DNA from: Fischerella sp. CENA71
GTDB taxonomy: Bacteria; Cyanobacteriota; Cyanobacteriia; Cyanobacteriales; Nostocaceae
DNA length: 64,000 nucleotides
Assembly: GCA_024239075.1 (NCBI GenBank)
Contig: JANBVI010000006.1
Coordinates: 1-64,000, forward strand
Direction of reading: 5' to 3'
Position 1 is the stretch's first letter, and every line of letters begins with the position of its first letter. Under the pieces are notes generated by a model. That model worked only from the letters and a program-made list of their open reading frames with translations, was not told the origin of the DNA and ran no database searches. Below are positions 54,968-63,803 of this stretch, in pieces. The position numbers and the translations under genes are program-made.

Positions 54968-56881
54968 ATGTTGCTCAATTTTCTGGATAAAATAGGCGAC
55001 TGGAATCCGCAATTATTGCGGGAACTTAAAGGTCGTCTGAAAGTTTTTCCTGTGGCGATCGCCTGTATTACATCTTTAATTGGTCAGTTGATATTGTTCT
55101 TGTATCAATTGCGGGAAATACCAGGCGAAAAATATCAAATGTCAGGTACTTATTGCAGTTTAGGAGAAACTTATAAACAACAACTAAATGATATTTACCC
55201 ACAGATTAGCAAACTGCAACAACAATTATCTTGGCTCAACAAATCTAACAATTATGATGCATCAGCAATTCAATCTTTAACACAACAAATAGACAAAATT
55301 AAGGCTCAAGAAAAAAACATTAATAACATTTTGTACAATAAGTACTGCCCTCTTGAGCAAATTAATATGCAGCAGTGGTGGCGAGATCACTGGGAATATA
55401 TATTTCTATCACTGACTGTCATTTTTATTTTCACACTGTTAGTTGCAGGGACTTATTTACTAATTAATAACTTAGCTCAAGAAGAAAATCGGGGTACATT
55501 AAATTTTCTGCGTCTTAGTCCCCAGTCAGAAACAAGTATTTTGACTGGTAAAATGTTGGGAGTTCCAATATTAATTTATCTGGCAGTTGCGATCGCAATT
55601 CCTTTTCATTTATTAGCAGGTCGTGCTGCCAATATTGCCTTTAGTCACATTCTGAGTTTTTATGTCATCTTAGGTGCTAGTTGCTTTTTCTTCTACAGCA
55701 CCGCACTATTATTTGGCTTCCTAAGTCGTTTTTTTAGTGGATTTCAGCCTTGGTTGGGTAGTGGTGTAGTTCTAATTTTCTTGTTTGTAACGATGCAATT
55801 TGCATCTTCTGGACCATACTTAGATAATGCAGCTGCTTGGTTAAGACTGTTCAGTCCCTTTGATATGACAGCTTATTTATTCCCCAATTTGTTCCGTAGA
55901 TATAATTGGGAATTACTTGAAAAAATACAATTTTTCTACATACCTGTCGGGAAAAGCCTTTTTGGTTTATTAGGTTTAAATTTAGTCAATAATGGTTTGT
56001 GGAGTTATTGGGTTTGGTATGGTTTAAAGCGCCGCTTTCGTAACCCAAATTCAGCAATCATAAGTAAGGGTCAAAGTTATTTGCTTGTTGCTTACTCACA
56101 ACTTATTCTTTGGGGCTTTACTCTTCAATATGTCAAAAAATATTCTGCTTACAATCTCGATGAAAACCCTGTTCCTGCTTATTACGATTTAAACTATCAA
56201 GTAACGCAAAACTTTGGTTTAATAGTGGTTTTTAACTTGCTGTTACTGTTTGGTTTAATGACAATTCTCTCACCACATCGGCAAACAATTCAAGATTGGG
56301 CTAGATATCGACATCAAAACATCTCTGAACGCAAAGGATTTTGGCAAAATTCTTTATTACAAGATTTAATCTGGGGTGAAAAAAGTCCAGTAATAGTAAC
56401 AATCGCGATTAATCTTGTGATTGTGACTATTCCGTTAGTAACTTGGATTTTAGTTGCACTTTCTTTGCAAGCGAATAATAGTAATAGCTTAAACTGGCTA
56501 GTTAACGACGTTGGTCGCTTCAAAGCAATTTTAGGTGTAGTTTTGTTTATTTGTATGATAATGATCTACGCCACAATCGCGCAAATCATGCTCTTGATGA
56601 AAACTCCTAAACGTGCTGTTTGGGCGATTGCAACTGTCGCTACAGTGATTTTTTTGCCGCCCATGTTTTTAGGAATGTTAAGTCTGAATCCAGATAAACA
56701 TTCTACCTTATGGTTATTTTCAAGTTTTCCTTGGGCGGGATTAGAGTATACGACGAGTACAACTGTTTTTATCGCTCTTTTGAGTGAGTTGAGTATTTTA
56801 GGATTGTTAAACTTACAGTTGAAACGTCAAATCAAAATAGCAGGAGAATCTGCGACGAAAGCTTTGCTAGCAAAAAGCTAA
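54968..56881 (+). CDS. ABC-2-type permease, coiled-coil loop form
   Basis: A 637-residue multi-pass permease. It begins with the signature FLDKIGDWNPQLLRELKGRL, then a first transmembrane helix and a 60-residue extracytoplasmic loop that is coiled-coil-rich (about residues 66-125, KLQQQLSWLN, QSLTQQIDKIKAQ). Then come about ten further membrane helices and the ending KRQIKIAGESATKALL. The open frame reaches back to 54884, but the ATG at 54968 with GGAG upstream is the start. It is a paralogue of the next gene (see the shared N- and C-termini), and the pair may form a heterodimer with the ATPase. Its substrate is unknown. Confidence 0.88.
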   Translation: MLLNFLDKIGDWNPQLLRELKGRLKVFPVAIACITSLIGQLILFLYQLREIPGEKYQMSGTYCSLGETYKQQLNDIYPQISKLQQQLSWLNKSNNYDASAIQSLTQQIDKIKAQEKNINNILYNKYCPLEQINMQQWWRDHWEYIFLSLTVIFIFTLLVAGTYLLINNLAQEENRGTLNFLRLSPQSETSILTGKMLGVPILIYLAVAIAIPFHLLAGRAANIAFSHILSFYVILGASCFFFYSTALLFGFLSRFFSGFQPWLGSGVVLIFLFVTMQFASSGPYLDNAAAWLRLFSPFDMTAYLFPNLFRRYNWELLEKIQFFYIPVGKSLFGLLGLNLVNNGLWSYWVWYGLKRRFRNPNSAIISKGQSYLLVAYSQLILWGFTLQYVKKYSAYNLDENPVPAYYDLNYQVTQNFGLIVVFNLLLLFGLMTILSPHRQTIQDWARYRHQNISERKGFWQNSLLQDLIWGEKSPVIVTIAINLVIVTIPLVTWILVALSLQANNSNSLNWLVNDVGRFKAILGVVLFICMIMIYATIAQIMLLMKTPKRAVWAIATVATVIFLPPMFLGMLSLNPDKHSTLWLFSSFPWAGLEYTTSTTVFIALLSELSILGLLNLQLKRQIKIAGESATKALLAKS

Positions 56882-56887
56882 GACGAA

Positions 56888-56944
56888 GTTCGTAGTAAGG
56901 ACTTTAGTCCTGAAAATTCAAGCGCTAAAGCGCTTACTACGAAC
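56888..56944. mobile_element. 57-bp MITE-like inverted-repeat element
   Basis: Perfect 12-base terminal inverted repeats (GTTCGTAGTAAG / CTTACTACGAAC) bound a core containing GACTTTAGTC and AGCGCTAAAGCGCT, themselves palindromic. A copy of the same length in opposite orientation lies at 63576-63632. It starts six bases after the stop codon of the first permease. Confidence 0.75.
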
Positions 56945-56991
56945 TGGGAAAATTGACTTAACAAAATACACTTTTATTAAAGAGTATCGCT

Positions 56992-58707
56992 ATGCTAAAC
57001 AATTTTCTAGATCGATTGGGAGACTGGAATCCACAATTGTTGCGCGAACTCAAAGGACGTCTGCAACTACGCAATATTATACTGACAACTATCATTTCCT
57101 TAGGTAGTCAATTTTTGCTATTTCTAGCTTTTCAATCTCAATTACCAATTTCTCAGGATCGGTTTCTCAATAATTCTAATAAGTATTGCACAGGTAAACT
57201 TTTATATGGATTACCGAAATGTTTATCAGATGAATTTGGCGATACAATCATCAATTGGCAGTTGTGGTGGCTCGATTTATTTACATGGCTGAGTATTTTT
57301 GCTTGTTTTAGTCTTTTGGTGATTGGAATTTACCTACTCATTAGCGATTTGGCTCATGAAGAACGACGTGGAACACTGAATTTTATTCGTCTGAGTCCTC
57401 AAGAGTCCCAAAATATTTTAGTGGGAAAAATCTTAGGAGTGCCAATTTTGTCTTATCTGGCGATCGCTTTGGTCATTCCTCTACATTTATTATCAGGATT
57501 AGCAGCAAATATTTCCTTGGGAGCAATTTTAGGCTTTGATGCTGTTGTCTTAGCTGGTTGTCTATTTTATTACAGTGCAGCGTTGCTATTTGGCTTAGTT
57601 GGTTCTTGGTTAGGTGGTTTTCAAGCTTGGTTGGGTAGTGGAGTTGTTCTTGGTTTTCTCCTAATAACTAAGCAGTCACTTATTTATATCTCAACTAATT
57701 CTGCATTTGTTTTCTTGAGATTTTTTAACCCATTCTACTTTATTCCTGGGTTATCAGGTACTTCTTATTTTACTTCTAGATACCAATGGGCTGATTTTCA
57801 TTGGTTCGTTTTACCTCTGGGAAATAGCAACATCATAATTACTAATTTAGCAATTATAAATTTCTTTTCTCTAATGTATTTTACTTGGCAAGGTTTACAG
57901 CGTTGTTTTCGGAATCCTAACGCTACTATGCTGAGTAAGCAACAGAGTTACTTACTGACTTTTTACTTCACTATTTCATCTTTAGGGTGTGTGAATTGGC
58001 AATTAATTGTTGCGGATAAGTTTTCTTATTCATCGGTAATGAGGGATGAGCTAGCTTGCTTATTATTTTTACATTTTTGGCTATTTTTGTATTTAATTGC
58101 CGCGATAACTCCTCATCGGCAAACTTTACAAGATTGGGCGCGCTATCGTCACATTGCTGATCATAAAGGTTTGAGTAATAGCTATGTCATCAAAGATTTT
58201 ATTTGGGGAGAAAAAAGCCCTTCTGTGGTGGCGATCGCATTAAATGCAAGTATTGCCATCACTTTCCTTAGTTCATTAATTATTCTGGCTAATAATAACA
58301 GTCAAACCAAAATTAGTGCTGTTTATGCTCTGATTTTAGCTGGTAGTTTAGCTATGCTTTATGCAGTATTAGCCCAACTCATGTTAGTTAAAAAAACTCG
58401 ACATCGGATATTTTGGGCTATTGGTAGCCTTGGCGCTGTAATTGTTTTGCCAGTATTTATTATGCTGATGTTTTGGTCTAATTATCCTGGCAATAGCAAT
58501 TTTATCGGGTTGTTTTCAGTAGCAGCACCACTTCTTGCTTTGTATACACCCAACGCAGAATCATTATATTCTCTCGGAGTGTTATTTGTAATTTTTATGC
58601 AAGTCATGATATCAGGATTACTGATATTGCAGTTGCGGAAACAATTGCGAAAAGTAGGAGAATCTGCAACGAAGGTGTTATTTGCTCCCGAAAGTAACCG
58701 CAGGTAA
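56992..58707 (+). CDS. ABC-2-type permease, paralogue
   Basis: A 571-residue multi-pass permease. It starts FLDRLGDWNPQLLRELKGRL and ends KQLRKVGESATKVLF, matching the previous gene at both ends. The loop after the first helix is shorter here, with two cysteines (KYCTGKLL, LPKCLSDE) in place of the coiled-coil loop. The conserved soluble segment HRQTLQDWARYRHIADHKGL followed by DFIWGEKSPSVVAIALN is also shared. The two permeases look like products of a tandem duplication and probably assemble together with the ATPase upstream. The spacer is 110 bases and contains the MITE-like element. Confidence 0.88.
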   Translation: MLNNFLDRLGDWNPQLLRELKGRLQLRNIILTTIISLGSQFLLFLAFQSQLPISQDRFLNNSNKYCTGKLLYGLPKCLSDEFGDTIINWQLWWLDLFTWLSIFACFSLLVIGIYLLISDLAHEERRGTLNFIRLSPQESQNILVGKILGVPILSYLAIALVIPLHLLSGLAANISLGAILGFDAVVLAGCLFYYSAALLFGLVGSWLGGFQAWLGSGVVLGFLLITKQSLIYISTNSAFVFLRFFNPFYFIPGLSGTSYFTSRYQWADFHWFVLPLGNSNIIITNLAIINFFSLMYFTWQGLQRCFRNPNATMLSKQQSYLLTFYFTISSLGCVNWQLIVADKFSYSSVMRDELACLLFLHFWLFLYLIAAITPHRQTLQDWARYRHIADHKGLSNSYVIKDFIWGEKSPSVVAIALNASIAITFLSSLIILANNNSQTKISAVYALILAGSLAMLYAVLAQLMLVKKTRHRIFWAIGSLGAVIVLPVFIMLMFWSNYPGNSNFIGLFSVAAPLLALYTPNAESLYSLGVLFVIFMQVMISGLLILQLRKQLRKVGESATKVLFAPESNRR

Positions 58708-58753
58708 TTGTATAGTGCCACAATAAAATGCGAGACTTTTGGAGCAACTACAG

Positions 58754-59263
58754 ATGAACAATCCTGTTCCTATTTCAACACTTTTTGTTGGACTCAACGG
58801 ATTCATCGCCTTCACATTATCTTATATTGTGGTGATGGAGCGAATAAGTACCAGAATTTGGCATGGAGAATCGAAAACAGATGTGTCAAATCAGCCAAAC
58901 TATCTTGATAAACCGGGAAAATGGGCAGCTTTCGTCGAAAACTACACCCAAAAATCAATTGCGACTAAAACCAGCGACGACGGAATTTTGCAACGCAAGG
59001 TACGAGCATATGGCAACTTCATGGAGTATGTTCCACTTGCATTACTTTTTATACTCGTACTTGAATTGATGAATTCACAGACTGGGTTATTGTGGCTTTT
59101 GGGAAGTACACTTACTATCGCTCGTATTGCTCATGCATGGGGGGTAATCAAAACCTATGGCCCGTCACCAGGGCGTGCTTTGGGATTTTTCCTGACTTGG
59201 TTCGTTTATCTAGTTGGTGCTGGTGCTTGTGTGTATTATGGTGTAGTGGGAATATTGCACTAA
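58754..59263 (+). CDS. MAPEG family membrane protein
   Basis: A 169-residue protein of the MAPEG family (membrane-associated proteins in eicosanoid and glutathione metabolism). Members are trimeric glutathione transferases or peroxidases with four helices. Helix 1 begins LFVGLNGFIAFTLSYIVVM, the conserved loop holds RKVRAYGNFMEYVPLALLFI, and helices 3-4 include LLWLLGSTLTIARIAHAWG. The signature EYVPLALL fits the family. The frame extends to 58739, but the ATG at 58754 with GGAG nine bases upstream is chosen. Glutathione dependence in this strain is inferred. It overlaps no other gene. Confidence 0.9.
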   Translation: MNNPVPISTLFVGLNGFIAFTLSYIVVMERISTRIWHGESKTDVSNQPNYLDKPGKWAAFVENYTQKSIATKTSDDGILQRKVRAYGNFMEYVPLALLFILVLELMNSQTGLLWLLGSTLTIARIAHAWGVIKTYGPSPGRALGFFLTWFVYLVGAGACVYYGVVGILH

Positions 59264-59298
59264 AGATAGCAGGTTGACAAACAGCCTGGAGCGAACCA

Positions 59299-59856
59299 CT
59301 AATGACTATTTGGTGAAGCTTGTGGTTGTTTGAGAACGCTAGGAATAGCCTCTATGATTCGTTTGATGATTTGTTCTGAGGTTTCTTCCGCTGTAATGGT
59401 AATTCGCAGATCGGCTTGGTTATAAAGGGCTTGTCTTTGTTCGAGGAGCGATCGCAGTTTTCCTTGAGGATCAGTATCTTGTAGTAATGGTCGAGTGGTA
59501 TCTTCTGCTAAACGTTTATATAGTATTTCCACTGATGCATCTAGCCAGATAATTATGCCGTGATGCAGGTAACTCCAATTATCTCGTCGCAGGATTATTC
59601 CCCCACCTGTAGCAATGACTAGTTTGGTAAAAGCACACACTTGCGCTAATATCTGACTTTCTAACTGACGAAATGCTGCTTCTCCTTCCTCAGCAAAAAT
59701 TTGATTGATGGTTTTTCCTGCTGCTTTTTCTAATAGATCATCAGTATCTACAAAGCCGTATTTTAGCTCGCGAGCTAACATTCGCCCTAGTGTGGTTTTA
59801 CCAGCACCCATCATACCTATTAAATACAAGTTGATCCCTTGTAATCGCTCATTCAC
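59299..59856 (-). CDS. aroK: Shikimate kinase
   Basis: A 185-residue P-loop kinase that phosphorylates shikimate in the common aromatic pathway. Walker A is GMMGAGKTT, the shikimate-binding region is DTDDLLEKAAG, the glycine-rich motif is IATGGGIILR, and the lid region shows RLAEDTTRPLL. The length is normal. It is divergent in direction from the MAPEG gene (convergent 3' ends) and precedes the cysteine-cluster protein gene on the minus strand by about 85 bases. Confidence 0.95.
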   Translation of the reverse strand: MNERLQGINLYLIGMMGAGKTTLGRMLARELKYGFVDTDDLLEKAAGKTINQIFAEEGEAAFRQLESQILAQVCAFTKLVIATGGGIILRRDNWSYLHHGIIIWLDASVEILYKRLAEDTTRPLLQDTDPQGKLRSLLEQRQALYNQADLRITITAEETSEQIIKRIIEAIPSVLKQPQASPNSH

Positions 59857-59941
59857 CTGATGCTACACTCCAGTTCTCACGATTTTGGATTTTACATTTT
59901 AGATTGAGAATATTTTTATTTTTAGACAAAACCGCCTATTC

Positions 59942-60301
59942 TCACCTTGCTATGTACCCGACGGTTTGATTGAAGCGCAGCATTTCGAGACTGCGATCGC
60001 CATACACGCCTTCTATTTGTTGTTGACAACACTCAATGGCAAAATCATTTAAATCTTCTGAGTTAATGCTATACATATCTTCAAATACATCTGGTTCTAC
60101 TCGACAAAAACGTGGGCGATCAGGGTAAATGCGGCATTCACGTCTATCATTGTCGTAGTTAATACACCATCCATCTTCACCTACCATACTAAAATAAAGT
60201 TCTAGTTCATCTGGATTTAAATACTCGTGTAAGTCTGGACGGTATTCAGGATCAAGATGACAGCAGGCTCCACATTTTTTTACACATTGCCAAATTGCCA
60301 T
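59942..60301 (-). CDS. YkgJ-type cysteine-cluster protein
   Basis: A 119-residue protein with the YkgJ/Fe-S type cysteine pattern: VKKCGACCHLDP near the N-terminus, GWCINYDNDRRECRIYPDRP in the middle, RFCRVEP, and IECCQQ near the end. Such proteins probably bind a metal or an iron-sulfur cluster; a CxxxCxxCC-type motif is common to the family. The exact function is unknown. It is upstream of aroK on the minus strand and may share a transcript with it. Confidence 0.88.
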   Translation of the reverse strand: MAIWQCVKKCGACCHLDPEYRPDLHEYLNPDELELYFSMVGEDGWCINYDNDRRECRIYPDRPRFCRVEPDVFEDMYSINSEDLNDFAIECCQQQIEGVYGDRSLEMLRFNQTVGYIAR

Positions 60302-60553
60302 TTTTTATACCTATAATTCGGTTATTAGATTCTGAAGCTTGCTCGAAAGTGCTGATGAAATTTATTTTACTGTGCCTGGTATTATTTACTTATTTAACCA
60401 TTCAATCATACGCATCTTGTTTATCTTAGTTTTTTATGTGGTTTTTTATAATTTTGTTAAGTAAATTAAATTTAATAGGCGATCGCCAGATATGATTAAT
60501 TCCGAGTTTGACAATAGAGTAATACATTCTTTTAAATTTTTTGGGAGGGAATA

Positions 60554-60676
60554 ATGTTTGAGGCTGTAGCCAACATCAATTGGGAAGTAATTTTTCAGCT
60601 ATTGTTCGTAGCACTGATCATGCTAGCTGGGCCAGCGGTAATTTTTGTACTAGCTTTTCGCGGTGGCGACCTCTAA
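60554..60676 (+). CDS. psb30: Photosystem II protein Psb30 (Ycf12)
   Basis: A 40-residue single-helix subunit of the photosystem II core, too short for usual gene-finding thresholds. The sequence ([17 protein letters not shown], then [18 protein letters not shown], then RGGDL) follows the pattern of Psb30/Ycf12: a short N-terminal segment ending NINxE, one transmembrane helix with AGP, and an RxGxL end. A strong ribosome binding site GGGAGGGA precedes the ATG. A rho-independent terminator follows. It stands alone, convergent with recJ. Confidence 0.93.
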   Translation: MFEAVANINWEVIFQLLFVALIMLAGPAVIFVLAFRGGDL

Positions 60677-60711
60677 CATAAAATTCAATTAATTTTAATT
60701 CCTTTGCTCTG

Positions 60712-60738
60712 GCCCGCTAAGTGCGGGCTTTGCTTTTT
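60712..60738 (+). terminator. Rho-independent terminator after psb30
   Basis: A six-base GC stem (GCCCGC / GCGGGC, 60712-60717 and 60723-60728) with a five-base loop is followed by TTTGCTTTTT. It is oriented to end psb30 transcription and lies before the recJ 3' end. Confidence 0.85.
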
Positions 60739-60817
60739 ATTGGTGTCATTTGTCATTTGTCATTGGTGTTTATTTTCTCCCTGCTCTCTTGTCTCCCTTG
60801 TGTCCTCCCCCGGAATT

Positions 60818-62956
60818 TTATTTAGAAATCTCTAAAGCTCGGAGTGCTGCTTGAATAATGGCATCATAGTGTGGTTGCGAAATATCAACTTCTTTCGCGT
60901 CTTGACGATTATTACCTAACAAACCGACTATTTTTCCCTGTTCAATCGCTAAAACCTTACCATCTGGATTTTTAATTCTTAATTCTGGTAAAAAACCATT
61001 TTGATAAATCCCACAGCTATACTGACGGTGATTGTACTCAAAAGCTGCTTTTGATAAAGTGGTGTAAGAAGTAAACGGTGCATAACACTGACTAGCAACT
61101 CTTGCACCAACTAGTTCTAATTCAATACTGGTGTTACCATTAAAATTATTTTCTCGCAGTTTATAAGCAATATCTATTCGTTGCGGTAGGGGAAAGTAGT
61201 CGCGCCAGCGCCAAGCGATCGCTTTAATTTTGAATTGTTGTTGGTCAATTGTTTGAGCAACTGTGAGCTTAATATGACCTTTTCCAACGGTTTGCTGTTC
61301 GATGACTTGGACGTTAGCAGTCCAAAATACCGGATCGGGGTTATCAATACCACAGGGTTCTAAAGCGTGTAGTTGTTGATAAAGTTCTTGGTTAATCTGA
61401 TTAAGGTTGGCTTCAGCATCAATTTTGAGAAGTGGTTTGAGGTGCTGAATTTCTAGACATTGGTTAGCGAATTCCACCAAACGCGATCGCAGTGCTACTA
61501 AATTTTCAGCAGGTAAAGAAAATCCACCTGCGGCTTTGTGTCCTCCAAATTTGCCTAGCAAGTCTTGGCAATATTCCAAAGCTTCAAAAACATGGAATTC
61601 TGGTATTCCGCGTGCAGAACCGCGAATTTGCTTGTCATCCTCAAAAGTACCGATAAACACAGGAACACCATAGCGTTCTACCAAGCGGGAGGCGACAATA
61701 CCAATGACACCATGATGCCAGTTAGGCTGCACAACAACCAAAACCCGATCTTCCTGTAGAGATGTAAGATATTCTGTCTCAACTACAGCGATCGCTTCTT
61801 GTTCAATTTGTTCACACATCTGTTGACGATGCTGGTTAATTTGCTCACACTGCATCGCTTTTTCCAAAGCAATCCCCATATCATCTGTAGTGAGTAAATC
61901 AATCACAATTTGGGGATCACCGATTCTACCAATAGCATTAATACGTGGTCCAAGCCGAAACCCAATATCTTCAGGCTTTAAGGAAGACGCGACTTTTGCA
62001 GACGCGGAGAGTTTAGGACGCGGTGATGCGGAGAAATTGTTAATAACATCTCCGTGTCCCCGTGTCCCCATCTCCCCTTGTCCCCCGTGTCGCGCTTGCA
62101 CTCCCGACACCTGAATCAACGCTTGTATTCCTACTAGTTGCGATTTGGGTAATTGCAGCAAACCACGTTTTACCCAACGGCGATTTACTCCAGTCAAAGG
62201 AGCGAGATCAGCAATGGTTCCCAGGGTAAACAGTTCCAGCATTGGTCTGATAATGCCACTATTAGCTTGTCCTAGCTGTTGAGCTAAAGAAATTGCCAAA
62301 ATGTAAGCAACACCCACACCAGCAACACCACGATAGATTGAAGATTCTGGTAGTAATTTCGGATTGAGAATGGCGTTGGCTGGGGGTAATTGTTGCGGGA
62401 TGTCGTGGTGATCGGTGACAATTACTTGTAGATTAAGTTCTCTAGCTCTGCTGATGGGTTCAAACGCAGAGATCCCATTATCAACTGTTAGGATAAGTTT
62501 AACACCTTCTTTGTGAAATTCTTCTACAATTCGTTTATTGATGCCGTAGCCTTCATGCATCCGACTAGGAATAGCGTAATCGACCTCAGCACCTAACCAG
62601 CGTAAACTACGTAATAGTAATGCAGTGCTAGTCATCCCATCTGCATCATAATCTCCACAGATGGCAATTTTTTCTTTACAGGTAATACAAGCTTGCAACA
62701 ACTCTAAGCTAACTGCGAGGTCTGGAAATTCCTCTAAAGGCGAAGGTAGATTTATAGATTCAGAATTTAAAAAAGCTTGTGCTGCTTCAGGAGTTTCAAT
62801 ACCGCGATTAATTAAAAGCTGATTGAGCAAAGATGATAAATTAGTCACCTTTGTGAGGTTTTGTGCTAATTCTATTTTTTGGGGGGAAATTTGCCAACGT
62901 TGATTAGGTAAACGCCGACGGATGTTTGTTGCTGTAGTTGGAACTTGCTCTAGCAC
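60818..62956 (-). CDS. recJ: Single-stranded-DNA-specific exonuclease RecJ
   Basis: A 712-residue 5'-3' exonuclease of recombination and repair. The DHH-family metal sites are CGDYDADGMTS (residues 100-110), TVDNG (158-162) and VTDHHD (180-185). The DHHA1 part contains GGHKAAGGFSL. The C-terminal OB-fold and a cyanobacterial extension (GNTSIELELVGARVASQCYAPF) follow. About residues 287-325 (nucleotides 61982-62098) are an extra low-complexity stretch between LIQVSGVQ and LKPEDIGFRLGPRINA, two segments usually almost contiguous. It is encoded by repeat DNA and does not break the frame. The rest is intact, so the protein is likely active. Confidence 0.93.
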   Translation of the reverse strand: MLEQVPTTATNIRRRLPNQRWQISPQKIELAQNLTKVTNLSSLLNQLLINRGIETPEAAQAFLNSESINLPSPLEEFPDLAVSLELLQACITCKEKIAICGDYDADGMTSTALLLRSLRWLGAEVDYAIPSRMHEGYGINKRIVEEFHKEGVKLILTVDNGISAFEPISRARELNLQVIVTDHHDIPQQLPPANAILNPKLLPESSIYRGVAGVGVAYILAISLAQQLGQANSGIIRPMLELFTLGTIADLAPLTGVNRRWVKRGLLQLPKSQLVGIQALIQVSGVQARHGGQGEMGTRGHGDVINNFSASPRPKLSASAKVASSLKPEDIGFRLGPRINAIGRIGDPQIVIDLLTTDDMGIALEKAMQCEQINQHRQQMCEQIEQEAIAVVETEYLTSLQEDRVLVVVQPNWHHGVIGIVASRLVERYGVPVFIGTFEDDKQIRGSARGIPEFHVFEALEYCQDLLGKFGGHKAAGGFSLPAENLVALRSRLVEFANQCLEIQHLKPLLKIDAEANLNQINQELYQQLHALEPCGIDNPDPVFWTANVQVIEQQTVGKGHIKLTVAQTIDQQQFKIKAIAWRWRDYFPLPQRIDIAYKLRENNFNGNTSIELELVGARVASQCYAPFTSYTTLSKAAFEYNHRQYSCGIYQNGFLPELRIKNPDGKVLAIEQGKIVGLLGNNRQDAKEVDISQPHYDAIIQAALRALEISK
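61982..62098. repeat. Dispersed repeat inside recJ
   Basis: The stretch contains GACGCGGAGAGTTTAGGACG and CCGTGTCCCCGTGTCCCCAT. It matches spacer repeats of the window in composition and adds about 39 residues to RecJ without stop or frameshift. Confidence 0.7.
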
Positions 62957-63006
62957 AATTGCAGTTAGGAGTGTGCATAATCACTTATATCTCATACACT
63001 CCAGCT

Positions 63007-63432
63007 TCACAACACCTCGATTCGACCATCATCAAGAATATAAATCGCGCGATCGCCAGGAGCATACCAATTTGGACGAAGTTCTACTCCCAGTGTCCCA
63101 AAGTTTAATTTGGAAATATTTGCCTTTAACGGTAAACCAGTGTCATCCCAAAATAATAGAGATACATTTTGCTCTGTGCCATCTCCCTGGTTAATCTGTA
63201 GTTCTTGTCCTGGTTGTAAAGGAATAGGATTAGTACTAGATGGCTTCTGTATAATCAACACTCTTGGCGTACGATTTACTACTTTAACTTGGATGCGTTG
63301 TCCTGGTGAAAATTGAATCGGACGGGGGCCGCATTTGGAAGCACAAGTACCAGCAAAAGCAGGACTGTTATAACTCGCTGATGGTAAAAGTAGAGCGGTT
63401 GCGATTAAAGTTGCACAGACAAACTTAGACAT
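63007..63432 (-). CDS. Secreted conserved hypothetical protein
   Basis: A 141-residue protein with a cleavable signal peptide (KFVCATLIATALLLPSAS, then a likely cleavage after AFA near residue 27). The mature part is beta-rich: PIQFSPGQRIQVKVVNRTPR, SLLFWDDTGLPLKANISKLN and GDRAIYILDDGRIEVL. Two cysteines (CASKC) lie near the mature N-terminus. The protein is probably periplasmic. No domain was recognised by name. It lies 50 bases upstream of recJ on the same strand and may be transcribed with it. Confidence 0.8.
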   Translation of the reverse strand: MSKFVCATLIATALLLPSASYNSPAFAGTCASKCGPRPIQFSPGQRIQVKVVNRTPRVLIIQKPSSTNPIPLQPGQELQINQGDGTEQNVSLLFWDDTGLPLKANISKLNFGTLGVELRPNWYAPGDRAIYILDDGRIEVL

Positions 63433-63575
63433 AGAATCGAGATTTACACAGAAGACTAAGGGTGTGTAGGTTTTAATACCTCAGACTAACACCACATTTC
63501 GTATTTTGTGTAGGTTTGATGTAACTAAAATTACATAAACTTTTTGATATCAGTTTTGTTCTGGATGTTTTTGCT

Positions 63576-63632
63576 GGGTTTGTAGTGAGCGCTTAAGCGC
63601 TCATAGAGGACTAAAGTCCTTACTACAAACCC
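63576..63632. mobile_element. 57-bp MITE-like element, inverse copy
   Basis: Terminal inverted repeats GGGTTTGTAGTGAG / CTTACTACAAACCC match at 13 of 14 positions. The core has GAGCGCTTAAGCGCTC and GACTAAAGTC in the order opposite to the copy at 56888-56944. It is the same length, 57 bp. Confidence 0.75.
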
Positions 63633-63779
63633 TTCAAAATTACCCTCAGAATACGAAGCGAGGGCGAAGCATTTGTACGAAGATGTTTAGTCTTAAACAA
63701 AAATATTCATACAAATGCTTTTTCTCTACGTACTCAATATTTCTCGGTTAAGGATTTTTCGTCATAATTTGGGCTATGT

Positions 63780-63803
63780 AGAGACGCGCCATGGCGCGTC
63801 TCT
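63780..63803. repeat. 24-bp perfect palindrome
   Basis: The arms AGAGACGCGCCA and TGGCGCGTCTCT are perfectly complementary with no spacer. It sits alone in an AT-rich spacer. Palindromes of the type GACGCGCCATGGCGCGTC are dispersed in many Nostocales genomes, so this is probably a copy of that family rather than an operator. Confidence 0.8.
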
